In this document: positions 17,924 through 26,099 of the stretch, in pieces
Position numbering within the stretch: the stretch's first letter is position 1
Layout of the letters: each line of letters starts with the position of its first letter
NCBI RefSeq assembly: GCF_030315975.1
Contig: NZ_JASXSZ010000001.1
Location: 992,001-1,056,000 of the forward strand
DNA length: 64,000 nt
DNA from: Microbacterium candidum
GTDB taxonomy: Bacteria; Actinomycetota; Actinomycetes; Actinomycetales; Microbacteriaceae
Direction of reading: 5' to 3'
The notes under the pieces: model-generated
What the model was told of the DNA's origin: nothing
Databases searched by the model: none
What the model saw: the letters and a program-made list of their open reading frames with translations, nothing else
Program-made: the position numbers and the translations under genes

Positions 17924-19368
17924 GCGGTCCTCTCAGTTCGCGGCGGTGGGGGAGTGCCGGTGGATGCCTTGGTCGCCGGGGTGTTCGTCGGCGGCGTGGG
18001 GCTCTTCGCAGTCGATGTCGGCGACGACGGCCGAGGCGGTCCCGACGTGGTCGACGGTCCAGACGGCGAGGAGGGGCCGCGCGGTGGACCACCCGATGAG
18101 GGGCCGCTCTTCCCAGCTGCCGCGGTCGCGCCAGACTTTCCCGCGGGGAGGGCGCCGATGCGGCTCGGGATGTGGCCGGCCGTTCTGGCTGCGCTCGTCG
18201 CGGTGCTTCGTGCACCCGATCCGATGCGCGAGCCGACCGAGTCGGCGGCGACGGCTCCGACGAAGCTGAACAGCCCGAAGACCGCGAAGGGTGCGAAGGC
18301 GACAAGGACGAGCCCGATCAGCAGCGGCCAGGACTGCGGGTCCCAGATCGTTTTGACGGTTGCGAGGCCATTGATGATGAGCGTGAGGAATCCGATGGTG
18401 AGCGGGCCCGTCAGCAGTAGCACTGCGACGGCGGAGAAGTAGCGGACAACCCACTGCGGGCCGACGCTCCGCACGGGGTACAGCATCCATGCGATCGGCC
18501 CGACGGCGAACAGCGCCGCGAGGACGATGTTGCGGAACGCGAAGACGAGCATGAGAAGCACCATCGCGATCATGAGCAGGCCGTGGATGACGAAGGCGAA
18601 GAAGTAGTTCGCCTGGCCGCCGGCCCACATGACCGACTGCAGGGTCGCGAAGAGCGCATCCTTCCCGTCTCGGTTCATGACGTACCAGGTGAGGTCGTCG
18701 ATCGCGTTGAGCAGCTTGCCGGACAGCCACAGGGTGGCGGCCGTCGCCGGGAAGGCGATGAAGCTGCGCACGAATGCCGCGACGAGCTCGGCGCGGTCGC
18801 CAGAGACGATCGCCGCGGTGATCGCCCACACCATTGAGATGAACAGGACCGCGAGGATCGCCCATTGCCAGAACGACCACTCGTGCTCCGCCGCGTTCCA
18901 CAGCAGGGAAGAGGTGTCGAACCGCATGTTCTGAGCGACGACCGACATCATGCTGGTCGCGGAGAGCGCCATCCCGCGGCCGGCGTTCTCGAACGTCAGG
19001 CAGACGACATCCGCGACCTGGCACCCGTACTGGACGAGCAGCGGCTTCCCGCCGCTCAGCTTGATCGCGCCGACATGGCCCTCGTACGTCGTGCAGAGCG
19101 TCGCCTTCGAGCCGGCGATGAACACGTCGATGAAGCACTGCTGAGCTTTCACGTCCGCCGTGTTCTGCGGGGTGCAACTGATCTGGTTACCGACTTGGTG
19201 GCAGTCGACGGGATACGCGGGCGAGGACCACGGCTGACCGGTGACGGATGCTGCGCCCGCAGGCGGCGGCTGCGAACTCGGACCGGCGGCCTGGGCGGGG
19301 GCGAGCGCGCTCATCGCCAATCCGATGCCGACGAGGCATCCGATCGTGAAGAGCCGTGCCGCGCGCAT
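17920..19368 (-). CDS. VirB6/TrbL-like polytopic channel protein
   Basis: The start ATG at 19368 overlaps the previous stop; an upstream extension to 19449 would precede the signal peptide and is rejected. Residues 1-28 form a signal peptide ending in A-Q-A-A. An extracellular domain with four cysteines follows, then about six transmembrane segments (for example WAILAVLFISMVWAITAAIV and FFAFVIHGLLMIAMVLLMLV). The last 110 residues are Ser/Pro/Thr-rich and probably disordered. This topology is that of the inner-membrane channel component VirB6/TrbL. It belongs to the mating operon between the small membrane protein and the split VirB4. Confidence 0.85.
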   Translation of the reverse strand: MRAARLFTIGCLVGIGLAMSALAPAQAAGPSSQPPPAGAASVTGQPWSSPAYPVDCHQVGNQISCTPQNTADVKAQQCFIDVFIAGSKATLCTTYEGHVGAIKLSGGKPLLVQYGCQVADVVCLTFENAGRGMALSATSMMSVVAQNMRFDTSSLLWNAAEHEWSFWQWAILAVLFISMVWAITAAIVSGDRAELVAAFVRSFIAFPATAATLWLSGKLLNAIDDLTWYVMNRDGKDALFATLQSVMWAGGQANYFFAFVIHGLLMIAMVLLMLVFAFRNIVLAALFAVGPIAWMLYPVRSVGPQWVVRYFSAVAVLLLTGPLTIGFLTLIINGLATVKTIWDPQSWPLLIGLVLVAFAPFAVFGLFSFVGAVAADSVGSRIGSGARSTATSAARTAGHIPSRIGALPAGKSGATAAAGKSGPSSGGPPRGPSSPSGPSTTSGPPRPSSPTSTAKSPTPPTNTPATKASTGTPPPPRTERTA

Positions 19369-19661
19369 CAGAAGCCGAAGTTGAAGTTGATGAACCAGTT
19401 GAACAGGCCGCTCGCACCGCCCAGGACGGCCGCAGCGACGAAGATCCACGCGATGTTCTCGCCCGCCCAGGTCCGGACGCGGTCGGAGGCGAGGCCGCGG
19501 AACGCGAGCGATGTCCCGGCGAGGATCAGCATGATCAGGACGACGATCATGGCGCCCGCGAGGATGTAGGAGGCCACGACCTGGAAGCCGTGGAAGAACG
19601 GTGCGGAGAAGTCCGGTGAGATCGGTGGGACGTTCACCGCCGGAACGATTTGTGCGTGCAT
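19368..19661 (-). CDS. Small two-TM transfer protein (VirB2/TcpD-like position)
   Basis: The ATG at 19661 follows an AGGGGG ribosome site and yields a 97-residue protein; an in-frame extension to 19763 would overlap the M23 gene and has no ribosome site. Two hydrophobic helices (YILAGAMIVVLIMLILAG and IAWIFVAAAVLGGASGLF) flank a short charged loop; the product ends in NFNFGF. Small two-TM proteins before VirB6 are pilin-like or TcpD-like components of type IV systems. Which one applies cannot be told from sequence alone. The stop overlaps the VirB6-like start. Confidence 0.8.
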   Translation of the reverse strand: MHAQIVPAVNVPPISPDFSAPFFHGFQVVASYILAGAMIVVLIMLILAGTSLAFRGLASDRVRTWAGENIAWIFVAAAVLGGASGLFNWFINFNFGF

Positions 19662-19680
19662 GGTGTACCCCCTGGTTGCG

Positions 19681-20295
19681 TCACTTGAGTGGAAGGCCGC
19701 GAGCGGCCATGAAGGGCTGTGGGTCGATGGCGACCCCGTTCTGGCGGACCTCGAAATGGACATGGCAGCCGAACGAGTGTCCGGTGTCGCCTTCGGCGCC
19801 GAGTGGAGTTCCGGCGACGACGTCGGCGCCGATCGCGACGCGGAGGGACCCCCAGGCCATGTGCCCGTACAAGGTGGTGAGCCCGCCGCCGTGGTCGATA
19901 CGGACCGCGTTGCCGTAGCCGAAGTAGGTGCCCGCCGTGATCACGCGACCCGGGCCCGCGGCGTAGACGGTCACGCCACAGGCCTGCGACATGTCATAGC
20001 CGGGGTGGAATTCGGTGCAGTAGCTGCAGCCATGCACCGGGTTGAGCCCGAACCCCCGGCCCTTCGAGTAGCCGCCGGCGAGCGGATAGCCCCACGCGCC
20101 GTTGGCAACCGGGACGGGCTGCTGTTGCGTCACCACGGCGGCAGCGGACTGTCCCGCGACCGCGAAGGGGATCGCGATGAGCGGAGTGAGGATGAATGCG
20201 GTCCCGATGAACAGGATGCTGAGCGCCCCGACCACGATCCGGCGGCCAGTCCTCGTCTTCACGAGGGCTGCGGTCACCGCGACCGGGGCACCCAT
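19681..20295 (-). CDS. M23 family cell-wall endopeptidase of the mating apparatus
   Basis: The start ATG at 20295 has AGGAG 7 bases upstream. One hydrophobic segment (residues 20-48) anchors or exports the protein. The LytM/M23 zinc site is complete: His97 and Asp101 in FHPGYD, His145 in LYGHM and the H-x-H pair His178/His180 in CHVHFEV. Such enzymes cut peptide cross-links so that the conjugation channel can cross the thick wall, the role of VirB1-like hydrolases in Gram-positive type IV systems. It is the second gene of the mating operon, with the preceding stop two bases upstream. Confidence 0.93.
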   Translation of the reverse strand: MGAPVAVTAALVKTRTGRRIVVGALSILFIGTAFILTPLIAIPFAVAGQSAAAVVTQQQPVPVANGAWGYPLAGGYSKGRGFGLNPVHGCSYCTEFHPGYDMSQACGVTVYAAGPGRVITAGTYFGYGNAVRIDHGGGLTTLYGHMAWGSLRVAIGADVVAGTPLGAEGDTGHSFGCHVHFEVRQNGVAIDPQPFMAARGLPLK

Positions 20296-20296
20296 G

Positions 20297-21025
20297 TCAG
20301 GGCTCCTGCGACCCCGAAATGAATCGGACGACCTTGCAGTCGCCAGGCTGCTGCGCCGAGTTCGGCGTCGGGATCGACCCCGCACCGCAGAGGACCTGAA
20401 CGCTGACGCGCGCGGTCTCGTTGTACGACGACTCGTTCCCGCTCGCGTCCGAACGCGTGTACGTCAGCACGACGTCGGCAGTGCCGACCTTCATCGTCCC
20501 GGTGCTGTCGCCGGGGACATCCGCGTACGTGATCTTGCCCGGGACAGCCGCGACGACGCGACCCTTCTCATTCGCGAGCGAGTTCCAATCGGACTCGGGA
20601 AGTACGACGGCCTGCCGCAGTTCGAGCTGCGAGGCCTTCATATCATCCGCCCGATCGCTTTCCGAGGTGTAGCGAATATCGGGGGTGAACCACGTGTCGA
20701 GGAACGCGAGCCAGTCAGACCGACTGCTCTTCTGGGTATCGAAAGTGGATGCCGCGGCCAGCGCCGCCCGCGTGTAACGATCGCGGTCGGTCGTGATCGG
20801 CTCGGGGACCCAGCCCTTCCGCTTGACCGACGCGTCGACGTATGCGCCGGATGCTGCGGCGGATGTGGTCGAGTTCGTCGGTCGCGTCGTGGTCGTGGAC
20901 TTCGCCACGGGCTGCTCCGCGGTGAGGGACGCGATCACGATCGCCGCGATCGCGGCGACGATGACAGCGCCTCCGATGAGTGCCCAGATCAGTCCTCGGC
21001 CGCTGCAGGTGCGGGGCTCGGTCAT
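20297..21025 (-). CDS. VirB8/TcpC-like conjugal transfer protein, first gene of the mating operon
   Basis: A GGGAGG ribosome site lies 6 bases before the ATG at 21025. The 242-residue product has one transmembrane helix (about residues 11-33), a Thr/Ser-rich linker and an extracellular domain starting near residue 65 (SDWLAFLDTWFTPDIRYTSES and later TADVVLTYTRSD, NETARVSVQVLCGAG), the layout of NTF2-like VirB8/TcpC domains. These proteins scaffold the channel in the envelope. It is transcribed from the promoter at 21076-21104 and followed after one base by the M23 gene. Confidence 0.8.
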   Translation of the reverse strand: MTEPRTCSGRGLIWALIGGAVIVAAIAAIVIASLTAEQPVAKSTTTTRPTNSTTSAAASGAYVDASVKRKGWVPEPITTDRDRYTRAALAAASTFDTQKSSRSDWLAFLDTWFTPDIRYTSESDRADDMKASQLELRQAVVLPESDWNSLANEKGRVVAAVPGKITYADVPGDSTGTMKVGTADVVLTYTRSDASGNESSYNETARVSVQVLCGAGSIPTPNSAQQPGDCKVVRFISGSQEP

Positions 21026-21075
21026 CTTCTACCTCCCAAGTCCTTCGCATCCATCGCTGCCGTTGACATGAGGGA

Positions 21076-21118
21076 AGCATACAACGCTACACTCTGATTG
21101 TGAAGCACTTTCTGCTTC
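21076..21118 (-). promoter_or_regulatory. Promoter of the mating operon with an operator-like dyad over the -35
   Basis: On the minus strand TTCACA (21099-21104) is separated by 17 bases from TATGCT (21076-21081), a good vegetative promoter about 50 bases before the TcpC-like gene. An inverted repeat GAAGCA-N5-TGCTTC (21102-21118) overlaps the -35. On the plus strand TTGACA (21063-21068) with TACACT (21088-21093, spacer 19) can serve the divergent winged-helix gene, so one bound protein could silence both directions. Confidence 0.65.
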
Positions 21119-21142
21119 TGTCATCTGGACGGGCGTCCGAGC

Positions 21143-21478
21143 GTGCGACAGACTGAAGCCGTGCCGCGTTACACCCGCCCCGCGAACAGTGAGTACGCGG
21201 AGGATCCCATCAAGGCTCTCGGGAACATCATGCAGGCGAGCATCATCGGCTACCTGCGGAAGAACCCTGGGCGCACGCGGGCCGAGATCGCCGACGATCT
21301 CGAGATCCCGAAGATGACGGTGGCGAATGGACTCGAGAAGCTCCTGGATGCGGGCCTCATCATCGCTGACCCACCGCGGGACGTCGCGGTGCGCGGGCAG
21401 CGCGTGCGATACATCGTGGACGACAAGCGGGTCACCGAGATGGTGATGCGGCTCGAGCAGGTGCTGGGAGAGTTCTAG
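21143..21478 (+). CDS. Winged-helix transcription regulator, divergent to the mating operon
   Basis: The product (about 105-111 residues; GTG at 21143 or 21161) has a clear winged helix-turn-helix: ASIIGYLRKNPGRTRAEIAD, then IPKMTVANGLEKLLDAGLI and a wing RGQRVRYIVDD. This is the ArsR/MarR-like fold without metal-binding cysteines. It lies head-to-head with the mating operon across a 117-base region containing both promoters and the GAAGCA dyad, so it is the obvious candidate repressor of transfer genes. That assignment is inferred from position. Confidence 0.8.
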   Translation: MRQTEAVPRYTRPANSEYAEDPIKALGNIMQASIIGYLRKNPGRTRAEIADDLEIPKMTVANGLEKLLDAGLIIADPPRDVAVRGQRVRYIVDDKRVTEMVMRLEQVLGEF

Positions 21479-21567
21479 TCGCTCCGAATCCTGCTTTCGC
21501 GCGCGTTCGCTGGGGTACTGCATCCCGAACCCTTCTTTGCTGTTGCTCCGACGGTTCGCTCCCCAGT

Positions 21568-21682
21568 GTTTGAGCATGCTCAAACGCGCGTTACGTTGAG
21601 CCTGACACGTTGTGCCGAGTTGCACAAGCCTTGAATTGAGCATGACCAACGCGTACCGTGGGCCCCGTTGGGCATGCCCAAC
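21568..21682 (+). promoter_or_regulatory. Cluster of TTGRGCATGCYCAA-like palindromic operators
   Basis: Perfect palindromes GTTTGAGCATGCTCAAAC (21568-21585) and GTTGGGCATGCCCAAC (21667-21682) flank a near-palindrome TTGAGCATGACCAA (21636-21649). A looser TTGTGC-N6-GCACAA lies at 21610-21627, and a half-site TTGAGC at 21596. The centres of the last two good sites are 32 bases apart, about three helical turns. All lie in the 236-base gap before the HTH gene at 21715, so autoregulation by that protein is the natural reading. Confidence 0.75.
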
Positions 21683-21714
21683 CCGAGCGACGCGGAAGGA
21701 CAATCGGCAGAGCG

Positions 21715-22137
21715 ATGACCGAAGACGAGAGCAAGGAAGCGGCGCAGGACCTCGCACGGCGCCTGCGTCTGCTGCTCGACGTCGCCATCGCCGAGACTGG
21801 CGCCGAACCCACCTACTCTCAGATCGCGGCGTTCGTCGGCGAGCGTGGAGTGAGCCTGTCGCGCTCGCGGTGGACCTATATGGTCAACGGCCATCGGTAT
21901 GTTCAGGACCGGCGGCTCTTCGAGAGCCTCGCCGAGTTCTTCGACGTCGATGCGGACTTCCTCGTCGGCGGGGAGGGCGCGGCGATGCCGGCGAAGGTGG
22001 CGGCGCAGCTCGACCTCGTTCGGGCGATGCGCGCGGCAAAGGTCAAGTCGTACGCCGCGCGCACCCTCGGGGATGTCTCGCCAGAGGCATTGCGAGCCAT
22101 CACCCGGTTCCTCGACGAGCAGCTGAGCCATTCGTAG
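21715..22137 (+). CDS. EspR-like HTH regulator of the ICE control operon
   Basis: Start ATG 21715; a GGAAGGA lies somewhat far upstream. The 140-residue product has an XRE-type helix-turn-helix (TYSQIAAFVGERGVSLSRSR, then WTYMVNGHRYVQDRRLFESL) and AEFFDVDADFLVGG. C-terminal helices (LRAITRFLDEQ) like those used for dimerisation in mycobacterial EspR follow. It heads a four-gene operon with the ImmA/IrrE peptidase next. In ICEBs1-type elements an HTH repressor is destroyed by a partner ImmA on SOS or cell-cell signals to start excision; the same logic is likely here. The palindromes at 21568-21682 are probable binding sites. Confidence 0.85.
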   Translation: MTEDESKEAAQDLARRLRLLLDVAIAETGAEPTYSQIAAFVGERGVSLSRSRWTYMVNGHRYVQDRRLFESLAEFFDVDADFLVGGEGAAMPAKVAAQLDLVRAMRAAKVKSYAARTLGDVSPEALRAITRFLDEQLSHS

Positions 22138-22167
22138 CGGCTGGTGCAGCCGCGGGAGGTGACGACC

Positions 22168-22632
22168 GTGAATATCGCAGCGGATGTCGCGGCGGCCATG
22201 GACGATCTCGGTCTCGGCGACGAGTTCTCGTACGACGACCTCCTCGCGGCGATGCAGAGTCGGCAGGAACGCCCGCTGACGATCGTCGACTGCGCGGAGC
22301 TCCCGCCGCGGGAGGGGATCAACGCGTTGTGGCTCCCGACCGAACGCGTCGACGTAGTGCTCTGCGTGCCGACCGACTCGGCGCTGCATCGACAGCAGTT
22401 CGTGTTGCACGAGCTCGCGCACATGCTTCTCAACCATGGCGACGATCTGCTCGTCGACCCGTGCGACGTCCTCTTCCCCGACATCCCACCTGCAACGCTC
22501 CGCCGACTCCTTCGCCGGCAGCATCTCGACACGGAGCCCGAGATCCTCGCCGAAGCGCTCGCGGACCGATTGGCCGCCGCCATCCGCGGTTCGGCGGCGC
22601 ACGAGTCGCGATTCTCAGAGATCTTCGGATGA
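22168..22632 (+). CDS. ImmA/IrrE-family metallopeptidase (anti-repressor)
   Basis: GTG at 22168 is chosen because GGGAGG (22154-22159) lies 8 bases upstream; GTGs at 22144 and 22159 are in frame but worse placed. The zinc motif H-E-L-A-H (His81, Glu82, His85) is followed by EILAEALADRLAAAI, which holds the third ligand region. ImmA-type enzymes cleave their partner HTH repressor to derepress a mobile element. It sits 30 bases after the HTH gene and overlaps the next gene by ATGA. The 154-residue length is typical. Confidence 0.9.
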   Translation: MNIAADVAAAMDDLGLGDEFSYDDLLAAMQSRQERPLTIVDCAELPPREGINALWLPTERVDVVLCVPTDSALHRQQFVLHELAHMLLNHGDDLLVDPCDVLFPDIPPATLRRLLRRQHLDTEPEILAEALADRLAAAIRGSAAHESRFSEIFG

Positions 22633-23621
22633 TCCCCATCCTCGTCTCCGCGCTGATGTGGCTGCTCGTCGCGAGCCAGCTCATCTTGCGGCGGGGGCGG
22701 GCGGAGCGCAGCATCCTCTACTCAGCGGTGACGATCGCGATCGCGACGACGCTCAACATCGACGGGCTGTACCTCTGGGTGGATCGCCTCTTCGGCGGCA
22801 CCAATGTCGTAACGCTGCTCGCCGACCTCGCCCTGATGGTCGGGATCTTCTTCCTCGGTCGCGCGATCGCCAAAGCGTCACAGCACACGTCCGGCGCGGT
22901 TCGGATCGCGCTCGGGCGAGGGGTTCTCGGTGTCGCACTCGCCGGCGTCGTGGTGGCCTTCTTCTTCATCGATCGCGGTCCGTCGACCACGACGTTCATG
23001 CTCGACCTCGGCGCGCAGCCGGCCGCCGCCGTTTACTCGATGATCCAGTTCACGTATGACGCGATCGTGCTGGCAGCGATGGTCGCGGTCACCACGCGCC
23101 AGGTGCGCGGGACGAAGGGAGCGGAGCGAGTCCCTCCGTTCTCCGTGTTGGTGGGCAGCGTGCTCGGCATCGCGCTCTCCATCGTGATCATCGTGATGGA
23201 TGTCGCGCACGTGACCGGGGACCTCGGCCTGATGCTCAGCCTCGGCGAGGTCTACGGGCCGCTCTACCTTGCAACCTTCGTATTCCTCTGTGCGGGCCTC
23301 GCAGGCCAGCCTGCCGTGCGTCGCGCACAAGCTCGCTCCCGCGCCGACCACACTCGGGACCTGGTGGAGCAGGTCACGCCGATCTGGCAACGCGCGACTG
23401 CGGTGCGTCCCGGGCTGAGCCAGGTGGCGGACGCCGGCTTCAACGACGCCGATGCCGAGACGCAGCTCCACCGCGAGATCGTCGAGATTCGGGATGCGGT
23501 CATCGACCCGGAGGCGTCGTTCGCGCTGACTGACGATGAGCGAGAGTTGCTCGAGGAGGCCGAGGCGCAGCTGATCGGTGGCGACCCCGCTCGTGGCGAT
23601 CGGTCGAAGGAGTCGCAGTGA
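22629..23621 (+). CDS. Seven-TM membrane protein, MAB_1171c/DUF6545-like
   Basis: The ATG overlaps the ImmA stop. Seven hydrophobic segments cover residues 1-225, then a cytosolic tail with VTPIWQRATAVRPG and ETQLHREIVEIRDAVI, the pattern of MAB_1171c-family tails. In actinobacteria such proteins recur next to an EspR-like HTH gene and an ImmA/IrrE gene. The function is not established. A sensor that tells the soluble peptidase about an outside signal is a reasonable inference from topology and context. The stop overlaps the hydrolase start. Confidence 0.8.
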   Translation: MIPILVSALMWLLVASQLILRRGRAERSILYSAVTIAIATTLNIDGLYLWVDRLFGGTNVVTLLADLALMVGIFFLGRAIAKASQHTSGAVRIALGRGVLGVALAGVVVAFFFIDRGPSTTTFMLDLGAQPAAAVYSMIQFTYDAIVLAAMVAVTTRQVRGTKGAERVPPFSVLVGSVLGIALSIVIIVMDVAHVTGDLGLMLSLGEVYGPLYLATFVFLCAGLAGQPAVRRAQARSRADHTRDLVEQVTPIWQRATAVRPGLSQVADAGFNDADAETQLHREIVEIRDAVIDPEASFALTDDERELLEEAEAQLIGGDPARGDRSKESQ

Positions 23622-24763
23622 GGTGGGTCGTCGCGGCTGCCGTCGCGGTGGGTGCCGCCGCGGCGGCGGCCGGTGCTATCGGCTTCATGATCGCCCGGCG
23701 ACTCACGGCTCCGGTCGGCGAGCGCGTCTTCGACCTGATGGTTCGCGACGTCGTCCGGCGCGGTGATCAGGATGCCGTGGTCCTCGACCGGACGGCGCGC
23801 ACTGCCGCGCCCGGCCTCTACAACCTGTGGCTCGACAACGGCGGCTGGGTGAAGCTCGGGGCCGTCCTCGACGGGGATGCGGTCACGGTCACCCGCGAGA
23901 TCACGTCAGTTGCTCCGGATGGTGCACTGCGTACGGGGCAGCACGCGTCATGGAGTGGCATCTACTACCGCGATCCCGCGGATGCCGGCCTGGATGCCGC
24001 GGACGCAACTGTGGAGACGGACGTCGGTCCGGCGCCGGCCTGGCTGATCCGTCCCGCCGACGGCGAAGGCGACGCCTGGGCCATCCACATCCACGGGCTG
24101 GGGAGTCCGCGCGCGGGGGCACTGCGCGGGGTCCGCGTGGCATCCGACCTCGGCTTCACCTCGCTAGTTGTCAGCTACCGCAACGACGGCGAAGGACCGA
24201 CGGTGGGCTCTGGCCGCTCCACGCTCGGCGCGACCGAGACGGAAGACGTTGCCGCGGCGCTTCGCTACGCCATCGCTCAAGGCGCTCAGCGGATCGTCCT
24301 GTTCGGCTGGTCGATGGGCGCCGCGATCGCTCTCCAACTCGCCGCCGACCCCGAGTTCGCCGACACGATCTACGCCCTGGTCCTCGAGTCACCTGTGCTG
24401 GACTGGGGCGCCACGATTGCCGCAAACTGCGCTCGAGCGGGGCTGCCATCATGGTTCGGTCCGTTGGGCGGCCCCTGGCTAGAGAGGCCGACGCTCGTCC
24501 GGTTGGTCGGACTGCACGTCGCGGTGCACCTCGCGCCGTTCAACTGGCTCGATCGTGCATGCGATCTGTCCATTCCGACGTTGATTCTCCACGGCACTCG
24601 AGACAGATCATCCCCGATCGCAGCTTCCGCGCGGGTCGCGGCGCTGCGCCCCGACCTTATTCGCCTCGAGACCTTCGCCGCGGACCACACGATGACGTGG
24701 AACTCCGATCCAGAGCGGTTCGGCCACGTCGTAGAAGAGTGGCGGGATCGACGCGTTCGTTGA
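23618..24763 (+). CDS. Alpha/beta hydrolase, membrane-anchored, last gene of the control operon
   Basis: GTG 23618 overlaps the previous stop (GTGA). An N-terminal hydrophobic segment (residues 3-26) is followed by a variable region and an alpha/beta hydrolase fold from about residue 140. The nucleophile elbow is GWSMGA with Ser232, the acid is in LHGTRDRSSP and the His is in ADHTMTW. IHIHGLGSPR supplies the oxyanion loop. The substrate is unknown; lipase/esterase or peptide-signal hydrolase are both possible. Co-translation with the HTH, ImmA and seven-TM genes suggests a part in the same signalling unit rather than housekeeping. Confidence 0.85.
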   Translation: MRWVVAAAVAVGAAAAAAGAIGFMIARRLTAPVGERVFDLMVRDVVRRGDQDAVVLDRTARTAAPGLYNLWLDNGGWVKLGAVLDGDAVTVTREITSVAPDGALRTGQHASWSGIYYRDPADAGLDAADATVETDVGPAPAWLIRPADGEGDAWAIHIHGLGSPRAGALRGVRVASDLGFTSLVVSYRNDGEGPTVGSGRSTLGATETEDVAAALRYAIAQGAQRIVLFGWSMGAAIALQLAADPEFADTIYALVLESPVLDWGATIAANCARAGLPSWFGPLGGPWLERPTLVRLVGLHVAVHLAPFNWLDRACDLSIPTLILHGTRDRSSPIAASARVAALRPDLIRLETFAADHTMTWNSDPERFGHVVEEWRDRRVR

Positions 24764-24888
24764 TCGCGTGGGCCGGGCTCCTCGCCCACCCCCGAGCATG
24801 AGGCCCGCCGATAGGAACCCAAGCGTCTGCGCTACCGACTCTTCACGATCCCACCCTTCTCGCTTGGGCGGGACCTCTCCGCGCCGAG

Positions 24889-25410
24889 TTAAGCGCCGTT
24901 CAGTTGGCTCTCCCAAGTGAAGATTGGGGGGAGTCCTTGGTCTGCGATCGCGAGCAGGCTTCGCACCAGCACGTCCACCATGGGTTCCACTCCGGACGGC
25001 CCATCCCAAGCAGGGCGATCAATGCTAAAGGACTCGGCACCGTCGTATCGGACTACGAACTGCACGAATAGTGAGGGCCCGAGAACCGTTGAGTCGGTAT
25101 CAACGCCTGGTCCCAAGTGAGGCCTCTCCGTCTCCATCTCACCGTCTTCCCCGATGAGGAAATGAGAATAGGTGCCATCCTGCTCGAGCATGAGCGTCGT
25201 TCGATAGTCACCAAGTCGCCCAGCCCCGAAGCCGTAATAGGACAGCGGCCATGCGCCAAGCCCTCGCGACGAGCGATAGGGTCCGCCATTGACGCTGTGG
25301 TGAGGGGTGACTGACGCGGCTGCATCGAGGAAGGACCGCGTCATGCCGGACTGATTCTCCCCCTCACTCAGAAGGACGCGGCGCGCGCTCTCCCAGCTGA
25401 GTTCGTTCAT
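24889..25410 (-). CDS. Hypothetical protein (173 aa), cargo start
   Basis: ATG 25410 has AAAGGAA 6 bases upstream. The protein starts MNELSWESARRVLLSEGENQ and contains an all-beta middle (RTTLMLEQDGTYSHFLIGED) and a C-terminal LLAIADQGLPPIFTW. There are no motifs, no membrane segment and no signal. The preceding small gene overlaps its first 47 bases, so they are probably co-transcribed. Composition is less GC-rich than the transfer genes, as for most genes between 25 and 53 kb. The 24764-24888 gap after the hydrolase gene is convergent and holds no gene. Confidence 0.65.
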   Translation of the reverse strand: MNELSWESARRVLLSEGENQSGMTRSFLDAAASVTPHHSVNGGPYRSSRGLGAWPLSYYGFGAGRLGDYRTTLMLEQDGTYSHFLIGEDGEMETERPHLGPGVDTDSTVLGPSLFVQFVVRYDGAESFSIDRPAWDGPSGVEPMVDVLVRSLLAIADQGLPPIFTWESQLNGA

Positions 25411-25549
25411 TGGGTTCCTTTCGATGATTCGAGAGCAGAGCAAATTGAGTTGGGTAGTCGAAATCCTCGCCGTGAACCAACTTCGATTTTTCGTCGGCCG
25501 TGCTCAGTCCTCCTGAAACGGCCGAGACCGTCTCAACCTGCTTGCTCAT
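25364..25549 (-). CDS. Small peptide gene (61 aa) with a strong ribosome site
   Basis: AAGGAGG stands 6 bases before ATG 25549 (a second ATG is directly upstream at 25552). The product, SKQVETVSAVSGGLSTADEK at its start and FDYPTQFALLSNHRKEPNER later, is hydrophilic and of unusual composition. It could be a regulator, an immunity peptide or a RiPP precursor; no family is recognised. It overlaps the start of the next gene in another frame by 47 bases. The strength of the ribosome site, better than most here, argues that it is translated. Confidence 0.5.
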   Translation of the reverse strand: MSKQVETVSAVSGGLSTADEKSKLVHGEDFDYPTQFALLSNHRKEPNERTQLGERAPRPSE

Positions 25550-26099
25550 CATGTTCCTCCTTGATCGGAGTTACACCGTTGAACGTACAGTCCCCGACGT
25601 GGTGGGAGACGAGCCGAGTCGAGACTGTGCGGGAGCTCGCGAACGACGAGGCGCCCAACGACCGGGTCGGCGGAGCTGAGCAACGTCCGAGACGGGCGCG
25701 GAGCGATGGAGGTGGCGTGCCCGAGCGTCCACCGCGAGCGATTCGACGGCGACGGCGACGGCGGCGTCGAGATCAGGCTGCCGACGTGCGCCCCCACCGA
25801 ACGCGCTCGCTGTACGGCGGCGACCGCTGGCGGGCAAGTCCTGAACGCCGACGAGTCGGACATACGGGTCGCGTTCGTCCGGAGCACCGACCTGCGGCAA
25901 TGGTCGGGTTCTCGTGTTCGATACAGGCTCCACGGCTCGCCTCAGCGACCCAACGTGCGCTGCTAGAAGCCAAACTGCACGCGTCGCTGAGCGCCTGGAG
26001 ATGCGCTAGCATGCCGATACCGTGGTCCGCTCGCGAAGATATCCGCAGCGCGCACCCGGAGAACTTACTGCTTGCGAAAGCCCCACGAATGAGGCGTAC
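25550..26099. other. 550-bp gap with no convincing gene
   Basis: Overlapping frames exist on both strands but none has a ribosome site, a motif or consistent codon bias. The first part must hold the promoter for the minus-strand genes at 24889-25549, the last part that of the cold-shock-domain gene at 26100. The middle (25650-25930) is very GC-rich and may be coding debris, but its origin is not recognised. Confidence 0.4.

Noticed and set aside
24764..24888. Additional small gene between the hydrolase and the 24889 gene
   Set aside because: Only a short convergent gap; no frame with a start, ribosome site or bias.
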